From Gracilariopsis chorda (lineage: Eukaryota > Rhodophyta > Florideophyceae > Gracilariales > Gracilariaceae): 64,000 nucleotides of DNA. The notes below the pieces were generated by a model. It had not been told where the DNA came from. It saw nothing but the letters and a program-made list of their open reading frames with translations, and did not search any database. The stretch is taken from positions 62,001 to 126,000 of the forward strand of contig NBIV01000001.1 of the NCBI GenBank assembly GCA_003194525.1, written 5' to 3'. Positions 17,944 through 27,517 of the stretch are shown here, one piece after another. Position 1 is the stretch's first letter; each line of letters begins with the position of its first letter. A program made the position numbers and the translations under genes.

Positions 17944-18867
17944 ATGAAACCGCTTTTCAGCACGGCTGGAATGAAGAAAGGTACATTCAATGAGGCACAG
18001 GTCCTTAAGGCACTACCGCAGTTTTTTGATTGCTCTAATGTCAAAGTATGGAGTTCAAAAACGGTGAATCAAGGAGAACGCAAACTTGTCGTGGACTACA
18101 TTAGGACGGTAGGGCTGGTCACGTCGCGATTTGATGCAATGGTTTCCGACAGTTCAGACGGTTTAATGGTTTACATTGATGATGAACAATTTCGCACAGC
18201 ATGTGCTTTGGAGGTCAAGACCATGAGCGCTTTGCGTACTATTGAATCTGCAAGAAATGTCCGACGTAGATACGGTGCTGCAAATTTTATTCGTGAGGTT
18301 GGGCGCAGTGCAGATGCTGCAGAGGTATTTCATGACCTGGTTCCATCAACAGAATACCGACTACAATGCTTGCACCATGCCATGTGCCTTCAAACGAAAA
18401 CTGTGTGCTTTGTTGTAGCCAAAGGAAGTAACTGTGGAATGGGAGAGATAATTTATGTCGCTCTTATTGAGTTCTTTCCGTCGATAGTTTCAATTTATAG
18501 CTATATATTAGCAGCAATACGTGCAACTGCCTTAAATTGGATTGGGAAAGAAGCCCGACATATTCCTGAAGAATACGATTCTATTTTAAGATCGTCGCAT
18601 GCGACAGATCTTCATTCTTACGCAACTTACTACAGCCTCAGCCAGGCGTATCGAGCTCTGGTCAGGCAGCAAGGTACACTTCCACCCGCTCGTATGATTA
18701 GACTGACCGTTCTAGTCTATTGGAATCACCTGAAAGGTGGCGTTGATGAGTTCAGTCGCGCACCAACCTCGTTTTGTTTAACAAATGCTTCTGAAAACCC
18801 AATCGTGAGCATCATCGGAAGACTTTTGTGTGCCCAGGTAGGTGAACAATGCAGCAGTGGTACATAG
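17944..18867 (+). CDS. PD-(D/E)XK, lambda-exonuclease/YqaJ-like nuclease (ORF2 of the transposon)
   Basis: It begins at an ATG six bases after the ORF1 stop codon starts, in the same reading frame, giving 307 residues. It shows GTFNEAQVLKAL with E17, then SRFDAMVSD with D64, ACALEVKTMSAL with E90 and K92, and later YRLQCLHHAMCLQTKTVCFVV. The order E, D, ExK, then a Q/H-M helix is that of PD-(D/E)XK exonucleases such as lambda exonuclease and YqaJ-type viral recombinases. It could process donor ends or resect flanks during transposition, by analogy with TnsA of Tn7. Function is inferred; no experiment or search supports it here. The end at 18867 may be artificial, because a donor-like CAG/GTAGGT lies at 18835-18843. 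Confidence 0.65.
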   Translation: MKPLFSTAGMKKGTFNEAQVLKALPQFFDCSNVKVWSSKTVNQGERKLVVDYIRTVGLVTSRFDAMVSDSSDGLMVYIDDEQFRTACALEVKTMSALRTIESARNVRRRYGAANFIREVGRSADAAEVFHDLVPSTEYRLQCLHHAMCLQTKTVCFVVAKGSNCGMGEIIYVALIEFFPSIVSIYSYILAAIRATALNWIGKEARHIPEEYDSILRSSHATDLHSYATYYSLSQAYRALVRQQGTLPPARMIRLTVLVYWNHLKGGVDEFSRAPTSFCLTNASENPIVSIIGRLLCAQVGEQCSSGT

Positions 18868-19252
18868 ATTATCGCGAGCGAAAAATAGCGGTGCGCTCCC
18901 TGACGACGTTTGTAAAGTTGCGAACAAGTACGGGTATCGGGAGCTTCTTCATAATGTTTCGAGATCATCATCATTCGCAGATTATGCTCGTCAACTTGCA
19001 ATAGAATTCAAATTTTTATGGCAAAAAGAGTGTTCAAAGCAGACATGTCGAAGTCAAAACATAGTTCAAAGTGTACAAGAGCAATCGCGTGAGAGCAATA
19101 TTGCTCCACTTTTCAAACGGAATGTGGTCGAGAAGCACAACAGGATTGATGAAACACAACGACGTTTATCGCGCTCACTACCACAGGAAAAGTTCAAATC
19201 AAAACCTTCATACTTTTTCTTGTGTTCATACAGTCACACACACAATTCTTAA
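18842..19252 (+). CDS. possible C-terminal exon of ORF2, or separate small ORF
   Basis: This frame is open just beyond ORF2, is shifted by +1 and has no ATG near its beginning. It reads ALPDDVCKVANKYGYRELLHN, then a Ser- and Lys/Arg-rich tail. A GT-AG intron from 18838 to 18928 (91 nt, close to the 85 and 96 nt seen elsewhere) would fuse it in frame to ORF2 at YGYRELL. A simple frameshift is the alternative. No domain recognised. Confidence 0.35.
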   Translation: MNNAAVVHRLSRAKNSGALPDDVCKVANKYGYRELLHNVSRSSSFADYARQLAIEFKFLWQKECSKQTCRSQNIVQSVQEQSRESNIAPLFKRNVVEKHNRIDETQRRLSRSLPQEKFKSKPSYFFLCSYSHTHNS

Positions 19253-19582
19253 GAATGGGAAGCAATATAGGAAAAAGGGAGGTTCAAGGCAAACACAATG
19301 GCGCCGCACATGTAGGCAGGCAATACGTTCTGCATGTTAGAATTCATGGCACAGTGATCGCACGTTAGTCAGAGCAACAATTCCAAGACATGAACTCGAA
19401 AAGCTGAAAAACAGTACATTATAAGGCCTTTTCTGCGAGGGTATTCATCATGTAAAAGAGATGATGTATTGTGCGCAATTATAGAGTTTTCGGCAATAAA
19501 CCAGGTCGCGTTGTCGACAATTCACGTTGTTACACCGCAAAGCTCTTGAGGTTGATTAGATTCGTTGTATTGAGCGATCGTA

Positions 19583-19796
19583 GAGGGCACGGAACTGGCC
19601 AAAGTTTCGTAGAAGAGCCGAAAAGCCCGTCTAGTCAAGCTCATTCCAGGGTGACATTCTGGGTGAATTCACCGACGGTCGGTGATGTTCACCCAAGCAT
19701 CGCGCACCGTCACCGACGCAGGGTGCAGTGGGACCGAATCACCCAGTTCACCCAAAAAATACGGTGACGAAAATTCGTCACCCAAGTGTCATGGGG
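19583..19796 (-). repeat. right terminal inverted repeat
   Basis: Mirror of the left TIR, ending GTGTCATGGGG at 19796. Both palindromes are kept (for example GTGACGAAAATTCGTCAC). The 83-codon plus-strand reading here is a by-product of the repeat and not a gene. Confidence 0.95.
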
Positions 19797-20430
19797 CTAA
19801 GCAATAAACTTGCAGACACTTTACATTTCGCGCGCCACTCGCCCGCTACCGCTGAATCCAGCAACAGGGCGGGGGGCGCACCGCGCCGCCTGCCACAGCC
19901 GTTTGTTCGCGCCCACGTGCTGTGCCTGCGCCGTGCTTGGCGAGCGCTCTTTGCGAGCGCCATGGCGCCGTTCTGCCGCTCCCGCTCCCCGCTACGAGCA
20001 CCAGCCCGTTGCCCCCACGGAGCAGCAGCAGCTGCAGCAGCACCCAACAACGCTCACGTGGAATCATGAGAAATATTTACTTTCGACGCAACACGCGCCT
20101 CCGCCTCCGCCCACAACTCAAACAGTGCGCCCGTCGCCGACGCTTTCGCCGCTGCCGCCCCCCGCCGCTGCCGCCGTCCAACCTCCCCCGCGCTGCTCCT
20201 GCTGCCCGTCGCCCGCCCCCTCACCCAAACTTTTGTGACTGTGCGCCGCGCAGCGCCGCGCCGCGCGCGTGGCGCACGCGCCCGCGCTCAGCGCGTGCCA
20301 CGTCGCCAACTACTACGTTGCTGCGTCGCTGCTGACTGCGCGATACACGCGCGCCCCCCCCCCGCCCTCTTCCCACCTCCGCTTTACAACCGTGCCCTCC
20401 CCCCCTCGGCCCTCCTCCCCTCCACTCCAC

Positions 20431-20505
20431 TCCCCTCCCCTCCCCTCCCCTCCCCTCCCCTCCCCTCCCCTCCCCTCCCCTCCCCTCCCCTCCCCTCCCC
20501 TCCCC
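20431..20505 (+). repeat. (TCCCC)15 tandem repeat
   Basis: Fifteen perfect TCCCC units, 80 bp upstream of the ATG of the FG-GAP gene. The surrounding 19797-20584 interval is GC-rich and without a convincing gene. The complementary strand carries regular GGGG runs and could form a G-quadruplex. Confidence 0.95.
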
Positions 20506-20584
20506 GCATCCCCCAACTCTGTAACACGTAAATACTCCTCTTCTAACTGTGAGTGCTCATAAAGAAAAAAACAAAAGCCAAGAC

Positions 20585-22117
20585 ATGTTTACCTTCCGCA
20601 CAGTCTGCTTCTGCCTCCTCTGCCTGCTCCCGTTCGTCCCGTTCACCGTCGCCCAGATCAAGCCCAAGTTCGCTGACGTCACCCATCGCGTCGGTCTCAA
20701 CCCGCGCAAACCGCGTTTGAAGAAGTACGGCGGTCCAACAATAGCCGACTTGGATCGCGACGGACACCCCGACCTCATCTTCTGCCACCACGACGCCGGT
20801 TACGCCGACCTCTACTTCAACAACCGCGACGGCACCTTCTCCCAGTCGCAGTGGCGCGTATGGCGAGACACCCACGGAATCATCCCCGGTCCCATCTCCC
20901 CTTACACCCGCGCCATGCGCTTCGTCATGACCGTCGGAGGAAGTTTCGGCCGACGACCCACCACCCCCATCATGTTCCAGGTCGACCCCAACACCCGCCA
21001 AATCACCGATATCACCGCCTTGGCCGGACTCGACAAGCAGGGCGGCAGAGGCCGCACAGCGTTTTTCGTCAATATTTCCGCCCGAAAGCACATTGCATTC
21101 CCGGACCTCATTTTCCTCAATGCGCAACCCAAGCCCACACGCGCGCTGGATAACTTTGCCTACGAAGCGCGCGGTAATGGACGCTACAAACCGCGCTCCA
21201 TTAACGACCTCGCCTCGGACACTAACTGGTATGGCGCCCTCACCGACGTCGATAGCGACGGTGTCATGGAAGTTGTCACTTACTGGAAGTTGCGCGTTTG
21301 GAGAATGAACAAGCCCTACTCCTTTGTCGAAATCTCCGACAAAGTTCTGCCGCCGGGCATTGACCGCAATGGCGTTGTCGCCGTCGCCGAGCTGGACTAC
21401 GATAATGACGGCGACTTTGATCTGTACGTCGCCCGCACCAAGTCGGGTGACCTCAAGTGGCAGCGCGGCAATGTCTTCAACGACTACCTACTTGAAAACC
21501 GCAACGGACGCTACGTCGACGTCACTCGCAACGCGCGCATCCCGCCCGCCACCACCTCAAGGGGCGTCACTGTCGGCGACTTCAACAATGACGGCTACAT
21601 TGACATTCTCGTAACGCAGTACCAAGCCGCTGACATAATGTTACTCAACAACGCTGACGGTACCTTCCGCCGTGTTGACGGCCTCATCTGGCGCCCAAAG
21701 AACGTGCGCGGTGATAATGCATTGGCCGTCGACTACGATTCTGACGGCCGTCTTGACCTCGTCTCCAGTCAGGGTGATCAACACCAAGTCAAGTACGGCG
21801 GACATTATCGCATTTTCCGCAACTTGTTACCGCTGTCATGGCGAACCAGGTTTTTGGCCGTGCGAGTGGGAAACGCTCCCAACTTCAGCGCTACTCCGCT
21901 TCACGCCACTGTGTTGGTTGTGGCGGGTAAGCTCAGAATGTTAAGACGGATTGGCTCACCGGGTTCGGCCGTTTCTAGGGCGTATTTGGAGACGGTTCAC
22001 TTTGGACTGGGCCGGAGAAAGAAGGCGGATAGGATTTTTGTCAAGTATGCCAGCGGATTTGTGCTGTTGAAACGCAATGTGTTTCATGGACAAACCGTCG
22101 TGTTCGGCAGACTGTGA
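20585..22117 (+). CDS. secreted FG-GAP/VCBS-repeat protein with ASPIC/UnbV-like C-terminus (CRTAC1-like)
   Basis: 510 residues from the ATG at 20585. Residues 1-24 are a clear signal peptide (FCLLCLLPFVPFTVAQ). Seven-bladed-propeller repeats follow with calcium-binding DxDxDGxxD loops: IADLDRDGHPDLIF, ALTDVDSDGVMEVVTYW, VAELDYDNDGDFDLYVAR, VGDFNNDGYIDILVTQY and AVDYDSDGRLDLVSSQ. The last 110 residues (FLAVRVGNAPNFSATPLHATV ... HFGLGRRKKADRIFVKYASG) match the ASPIC/UnbV module that ends CRTAC1 and related bacterial proteins. It probably acts in the cell wall or extracellular matrix. It has no membrane anchor. No introns are needed. Confidence 0.85.
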   Translation: MFTFRTVCFCLLCLLPFVPFTVAQIKPKFADVTHRVGLNPRKPRLKKYGGPTIADLDRDGHPDLIFCHHDAGYADLYFNNRDGTFSQSQWRVWRDTHGIIPGPISPYTRAMRFVMTVGGSFGRRPTTPIMFQVDPNTRQITDITALAGLDKQGGRGRTAFFVNISARKHIAFPDLIFLNAQPKPTRALDNFAYEARGNGRYKPRSINDLASDTNWYGALTDVDSDGVMEVVTYWKLRVWRMNKPYSFVEISDKVLPPGIDRNGVVAVAELDYDNDGDFDLYVARTKSGDLKWQRGNVFNDYLLENRNGRYVDVTRNARIPPATTSRGVTVGDFNNDGYIDILVTQYQAADIMLLNNADGTFRRVDGLIWRPKNVRGDNALAVDYDSDGRLDLVSSQGDQHQVKYGGHYRIFRNLLPLSWRTRFLAVRVGNAPNFSATPLHATVLVVAGKLRMLRRIGSPGSAVSRAYLETVHFGLGRRKKADRIFVKYASGFVLLKRNVFHGQTVVFGRL

Positions 22118-22146
22118 AACCGCTGCTTTAGTTGCGTACATTGGAG

Positions 22147-22173
22147 CTCTCTCTCTCTCTCTCTCTCTCTCTC
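22147..22173 (+). repeat. (CT)n microsatellite
   Basis: Thirteen CT units just after the stop codon of the FG-GAP gene. Confidence 0.95.
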
Positions 22174-23543
22174 CTTCTTGTTCATCTGTCTCGTGTTTTT
22201 TCCGGCTTTTGTGTTGTGGCCTGATGTGTATTTCTATAGCAATCTGCGCTGCTGCGGTGGGGGGAGGTTGTGTTGGCCACTTGTGGTGTTTGGCGATTGG
22301 GGAGGGGTGGGTGGTGCAGCGCCTACTTTTTTGGTAATCCGCACGCAATCACCGCGTACAATCATATGCGAAAGCGCGCGTGTGTCTACGTACTCTTAAA
22401 ACTAATACCACACATTGGTTGTAACTAGCACTGCGGGATTCTCTACGCTGCCGCCATTGTGAGCCTACGCCTTTTCCTGCGTTCGCTACAAGCATTTGCA
22501 TCGACATTGATCCACAGTACGTGATTTCGCGCTTGCAATTTGCCTGCGGACGCAGGAGAGAAACTCATTCGGCAATAACACGCACAGCGAAATTCTGCTA
22601 ATGGGTGGTACAGCTGTCGCCAACTCACGTCCCACTCCCTGCGTAGCACTCTTAACGTTGAGGTTGGTTGCTCGTTGTTTGCCCAGTCGAGACTCGAGCG
22701 TTCCATCATTACCGCTCTCGCACGAGGTTGCAATGTACCGTTGGTACTGTGCCAACTGTAGAAGGCTATGTCGTGCCAACAGCAAAACCGTCTTCATGGC
22801 CTTATCCTACCATATTTAGAGCGTTTTTCGTCTAGCAATGTATTGCTTGTCCCAGCTTCTGTTTTGGACGCTTGGTGCGGTACAATATCGCCTTCGGTTG
22901 TCTCGCAATGATTGTGACACTCTCAAGTTGAGCACATTCATGTCCTTGCCGCACTTTGCGATTACTGGCTGATAACAACGTTGACATGTTGTGATACGTA
23001 ATCAGTTTACAAAGACTGCAACAGACCATTGCCAGCCTGTGCAGATTACACAGCAGAATGCGCATCAATGCCAGCAGGTTGAATCACGTATGAGGGCCGA
23101 AGCCTTGTCTGCTGCGCTACCGTATCGCCTGAGCCTGCACTGCAAAGCGTCATACAACGAGCTTGCTCGGTAGCAAGCCTTGTGTTGCAAGAAAAGGCTG
23201 CAAGATGTCTTCCCAGAGAAACCGCAGTCGAGAATCGACATAACGTAAGCCTCTACCAAATCACTTGAATGTCGTTGCCCGAGTCCTGAATGCTTGAGTC
23301 AGAGCCATGCCATGATAAAGAGAGACAAAAGGGCCCATTTACGTTCGACAAGAGAAAACGCCTTGCGCACAAAATTTGTGGTTCCTTGTCTCCCGGCCCC
23401 CTCACGTAATCATCACGTGCTACGCTCATGCAGCCGACTTGTGAGCTGTGGTGTCCCAGCGCTCGAGCCGATGGTAAGCAGCGATCGACCAAAGACGAAT
23501 GTTGCCTTCCAAGAATCCCGAACACACACACAATCTACCCTTG

Positions 23544-23554
23544 TACCAAGGGTA
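23544..23554. promoter_or_regulatory. TACCAAGGGTA palindromic motif
   Basis: A perfect copy inside the gene-free region, preceded by a CTACCCTTG partial copy. No nearby start codon explains it. Confidence 0.35.
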
Positions 23555-23704
23555 GTGTACAGTACGAAGTATAATACACTATAACAATCGTACAGCGAAA
23601 GCCGGGCCACGTCGCGTATCTGCACCCTTTGCCAATGGAGTCGTATGGCTTTCCAGTTTGAGGTCTCGTTTCTCTCTCTCTCTCTCTTTTACGGGTACAC
23701 CAGT

Positions 23705-23938
23705 CTAATTCCTACATAGTGTAGATCGCTTCATGTGAAAAAAGCGTTCTCTCGCTAGGAAGACCAGCATACATTCCGGCCACTTTTTGATGATTTCTCC
23801 AACATCCATCCCGTGTCTTTCTCGCATACTTGGCAGGCAGGTTCGGCGAGACCTTGTTCGCAAAGGACACCTTAGAACAAAGTGGTCCACATCATTCAGG
23901 TCTCGTTTAGGGACTGCTTCACGTTGACCGCACGCATG
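23705..23938 (-). pseudogene. LINE retrotransposon ORF2 C-terminal fragment
   Basis: The minus-strand translation has an ACGQREAVPKRDLNDVDHF stretch followed by VLRCPL and an LARERFF end. This is the Cys/His C-terminal pattern (CG..E...H.L..CP) of non-LTR retrotransposon polyproteins. No reverse transcriptase remains next to it. A similar tail is repeated at 25207-25398. Confidence 0.55.
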
Positions 23939-24484
23939 CTCCCCAAAATAGTATTAACAGTTAGATTGTTGGCCTTGTAACCCTTGTTAACCCAACAAGA
24001 GAGACAACAAGCCTTGGTGAATTCAAAATTGCTGACTGTTGATGTGCATACAGGTAGCACTTACGTACAAAGGCTCAGAAGCTTGAAAGCCATGCGACCT
24101 GTGCCTTGAATCGCGGGGTCTTGTTTGTTTCCTTGTTTCCTGAAACGTTGTCAATTATTGGATGCGCATATGTAGGCATGTGCCCTGCAAAGAATCAGCA
24201 CAGTTCTCCTGCGCCCGATGCATTCTCAGTGTACCTTTGGTAGTTGAGGAATCGATAGAGCGTTTGATTGAGTCCGGAAGAGAGTGAAGCGATCAAAGAC
24301 GCGCTGGGTAGGAACTCTCCCGCCTCAAGTACACCAGAACCATCCCCGCCTACTGCCTCAGAGGCAGTGCCTCAATTCATTTCGGGGCTTCACGTGCATA
24401 CTGAGCTAATGGTAGCTCAAAAACTCCTCGCCAAAAGCAGAGCTCAACGATGGCACTTCACATCTTCTTCCCCCTTCATAGATC

Positions 24485-24546
24485 CTACTTTGTGACACCA
24501 TCGACTCAAGCATTTTCCAGCTTGAGTCGATGGTGTCACAAAGTAG
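24485..24546. repeat. perfect 27-bp inverted repeat with 8-nt loop
   Basis: The arms 24485-24511 and 24520-24546 are exact reverse complements, separated by ATTTTCCA. The arm core is TGTGACACCATCGACTCAAG. Transcribed either way, this makes a single uninterrupted stem. It may be an inverted duplication, a foldback element or a small-RNA hairpin. Confidence 0.97.
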
Positions 24547-25206
24547 CATTTGTTTCTGTAGAATTGGTAAGTCTTGCCGTGACTGCCTCGCCATGAGAGA
24601 GCAAGCTGGAAAGGTTAGTTGTCTCACAGAGAACTCAATAAACTGTTCCGCCCGTTGTAATTTTGGTAGAAGCGCCAGACGACCTGCCGCATGCGGGTCT
24701 CTCTCTCTTTGCGCGGTACTGCATCGGTATCGCTCGCAGAAATATACTAGTCACTGGGCTAACGGCTACAATATGTTCATATGACCAGTCGCCATCTCGC
24801 CACAAATCTTTATTCTGGTCCAGGGCAATTGTAGGAGAGCCCGCACGCAGCCTTAGATCGGCAGAGTTGGGGCGGAGTGCTGTATGGTAAGACATCGTCG
24901 GCGTATAAATTCTTGGATGGAACACCACCGGGCTTCACGCACAACAGCAATATTGAGAGAATGCGTCCAACATCCGTAACTCTCTTGATGAATATACTAT
25001 CCATTTTTGAAGCGTGCGCGTTGGAGATGGAAAAGTCTCAACCTGATAATGTCTTGTATCAGTGAAGATCTATCTTATGCTGCTCACTAGGGCAACACAT
25101 CTGCATGTCAAATCTTATTGGTCACACTCTACCATACCATCTAGCTGTACCCTTTCTTCGGCGAAAGGAAGAATTCTTCTTCTTCTTCATTGTGGGCCCT
25201 TGATGT

Positions 25207-25398
25207 CTAACTACAACATAAGGTAAAACAGTATCTGGTTAAAATACTTCTCTCTCCGCAGAAAACCAAAGAATTTCCTCGGCCACTGTCTAATAATATC
25301 TTTGACTGACTTTCCCCTTTGCTCGCGCCAACTTGGCAAGTGTTCTCTCCTGGCATGCTTAGTAAACATCCTTGTTTGCCCTGCACGGACAGCCACAT
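25207..25398 (-). pseudogene. second LINE C-terminal fragment
   Basis: The segment REHLPSWREQRGKSVKDII ... FGFLRREKYF aligns with the tail of the fragment at 23705-23938 (SRRTCLPSMRERHGMDVGEII ... VFLARERFF). This indicates two decayed copies or a tandem relic of one LINE family. Confidence 0.45.
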
Positions 25399-25948
25399 AA
25401 ACAGCGTTTTTTCTCGAGGAAGGTTGTTACCGGATGTAGTTTTGACACGTGCCCGGTAAAGTGTGTTAGGTCGGTTTTACTACCCGAAATCGCCAAGGGA
25501 AAAGAGGAAAGGGTGGGTACAATGTCGTTAGTGCTTCTAGACGACGAAAACGAGGCACAGTGGAATCCGCCTTGTCGTGGTGTGCCCCTTAGCTGACGCC
25601 CTCTGGTGGAAAGGGAAGGAATAGCAGAGAAAAAGATGGAAAAGGCGAGCCGAGTCAGAACGAAATGGATCCGATCTCGGGTCTTCCCGCAGAAGCTTGG
25701 TGCTGATCTTTCAATGTTCCGAGATTGTAGCTAGTGAGCGCAACACGGCTGCTGCAAGGTGAGAGCAAGCAGCAGTCATCGGCTACATTCCGGGGACATG
25801 AATAGAGATTGGTACTACGGGACAGAGAAAATCTTTCTTTTCCGAGAAGCTTTACGCAATACATAGAGTTTAGGGTGCAAGACGAAGAAAAGCTCCCCTG
25901 TAGTGTTAGATTCTACCACAATGCCGTAATCAGGTAATGTGTGCCCAT

Positions 25949-25982
25949 AAAGAAGAAGAAGAAGAAGAAGAAGAAGAAGAAT
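25949..25982 (+). repeat. (AAG)n microsatellite
   Basis: About eleven AAG units directly beside the 3' end of the LINE RNase H fragment. Confidence 0.95.
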
Positions 25983-25983
25983 T

Positions 25984-26634
25984 GTGCTAGTAATACTTCC
26001 GCCGTTCATGCTTCCGCATCACTCTTTATGAACTCAGGCCATTCTCGTAGAGGACCATGCGTGCGTGCAGTCTTCTGCATTCGTGCTTTTGCATCCAAGA
26101 AGTCTAGGGGCACTGCTACCTGACATGTCAGTGGCAGCTCCAAGCCTGACTTTGCCAAATTGTCCACTCGCTCGTGGGATCGATTCCAATATGTGCCGGT
26201 ATCCAGATGATATGAACGGGATGTGTGCTACTTATCTCGCATATGAGAGAAGTGAGCTCTTGAGCGCTAAAACATTGTCGTCGGGCTGACTTTTGGAGAG
26301 CGAGAACTAGGTTTAAGGCGTCTGTAGAGATACGGACTGGGCCTGAAAGCCGCTCTCTGATACTAAGCAATGCTTCCCGCATTGCCTTAATCTCTGTTAT
26401 ATAAGAGCACACTTCTACTCCTGCAGCGCACACGCCTGAATCTGGTTCAGATTCGGTTCTCCAGCGTACTTCGTACGCGCTGGCTCCAATCTGGTTGATT
26501 TGGAGAAACTTTATCGGCAGCGCATGTCTATCGATGTCTTCCACTGTTCCCTCACTTTCACGGTGAAGGTAAGCCATGTTGTATCCATCGTCGTATTGGG
26601 TCCACAGATCTGGTTCAATGCCTCTTCTCTGCAC
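25984..26634 (-). pseudogene. LINE RNase H domain remnant
   Basis: The translation has ITEIKAMREALLSI, RISTDALNLVLALQ and VHIIWIPAHIGIDPTSE, the E, D and histidine-bearing blocks of the RNase H domain that ends many LINE polyproteins. After PTSE the frame shifts, and the expected continuation (RVDNLAKSGLELPLT, then a short tail ending IKSDAEA) is found in the neighbouring frame. The copy is therefore broken by an indel. No reverse-transcriptase domain was recognised upstream. Confidence 0.7.
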
Positions 26635-27517
26635 AAATTGTTGTGCTTATTCATGTTCTCCTGACACGTCCATGGCCTGAACCGATCCTGCAAACCACCC
26701 GTCACACCATATATCACAATGAGGAAGACTTCTGTCCGCTGAACTGCAGAATACAAACCCGGGCTACATGTGCCTGTGTGTGTGTAGTTACGGGCACGTC
26801 CCCCCAATTCCAAGGCAACGGTATTCGCTTTCTACAAGTAGCATGCTAATTATCTATTCGACGGCTAAATTCCCCTGATAGACCCCATCGCATCTCCATT
26901 TGGCTTCCTCGTGCGCGTGTCTGGTTACGGTCACACCGTCATCAAGAGCTCCCTCCGCAGTGGGAGCAAAGGCTTCGAGTATCTGACTTCATCAAGAAGT
27001 CGTCGCCAGAATTATTAGTATTACTCACAATGGTTATGTGATACAAGCCCGACTGTTCGCCGCGTGGAGTGTTCGAGTCTCAAAACTACCTATAGGCGCC
27101 AAAGATTTTCCCACTCTCTTGAAAATCACCTCCGACAGAAACAGAATACTCATCAGATGGAGGCTCAATAGCAAAGAAGGGAAGACGTAGCTCCGCTGCA
27201 CCTACGATTCACGATGTCCGTGCAGTCTACATCTTTATGTAAAAAGTGAAGCCAAGCGCTACAGTACTAGCTAGCAAGGCTTGGGAGAGGTCACAAGGCT
27301 AAGTTCTACCAAGGGTAACTATGACAGTAATCGAAAGGACACATCTTTGAAGAAGCTGAGCAACCGTTTGTTCACTGTATAGTGCTTGACGTAATTGGGA
27401 GCGACACGGCTGAAGGTTCTCTTGCTTTTGAACGTGCTGTCCTGTGTTCGTGGCGGCGAGCATTATACATCAAATTCGTTGTTACGGTCCGCAGCTAACA
27501 TGCTGGGGAACAAATCT

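Larger units (their letters stand above)
15199..19796 (+). mobile_element. 4.6-kb piggyBac-like DNA transposon carrying a PD-(D/E)XK nuclease
   Basis: The element is bounded by 214-bp terminal inverted repeats about 96% identical without gaps, both ending CCCCATGACACTTGGG. The left flank is TTAA (15195-15198). The right flank is CTAA (19797-19800), one base from a TTAA duplication, the target of piggyBac and Kolobok elements. The CCC terminus also fits piggyBac. Inside are a transposase-like ORF, a nuclease-like ORF in the same frame directly after its TGA, and a further open frame toward the right end, all on the plus strand. High TIR identity suggests recent activity. Flanking host genes (cyclase and FG-GAP protein) are not disrupted. 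The superfamily assignment is inferred from motifs and target; I know of no described family that matches the combination. Confidence 0.85.
22118..27517. other. 5.4-kb repeat-rich, host-gene-free region
   Basis: No intact host gene recognised. It holds LINE remnants on the minus strand (23705-23938, 25207-25398, 25984-26634), a long perfect hairpin, simple repeats and four TACC-N3-GGTA motifs (22736-22746, 23544-23554, 24232-24242, 27307-27317). An ATG-less 75-codon frame at 24268-24495, ending at the hairpin, is not convincing. Confidence 0.6.

Noticed and set aside
19471-19767. 98-codon frame near the right end of the transposon
   Set aside because: Most of it is the right TIR, and the left TIR gives the same peptide on the other strand; no independent coding evidence.
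20431-20505. TCCCC repeat as interstitial telomere
   Set aside because: The unit does not match known telomere repeats and is embedded in a generally C-rich leader next to a gene.
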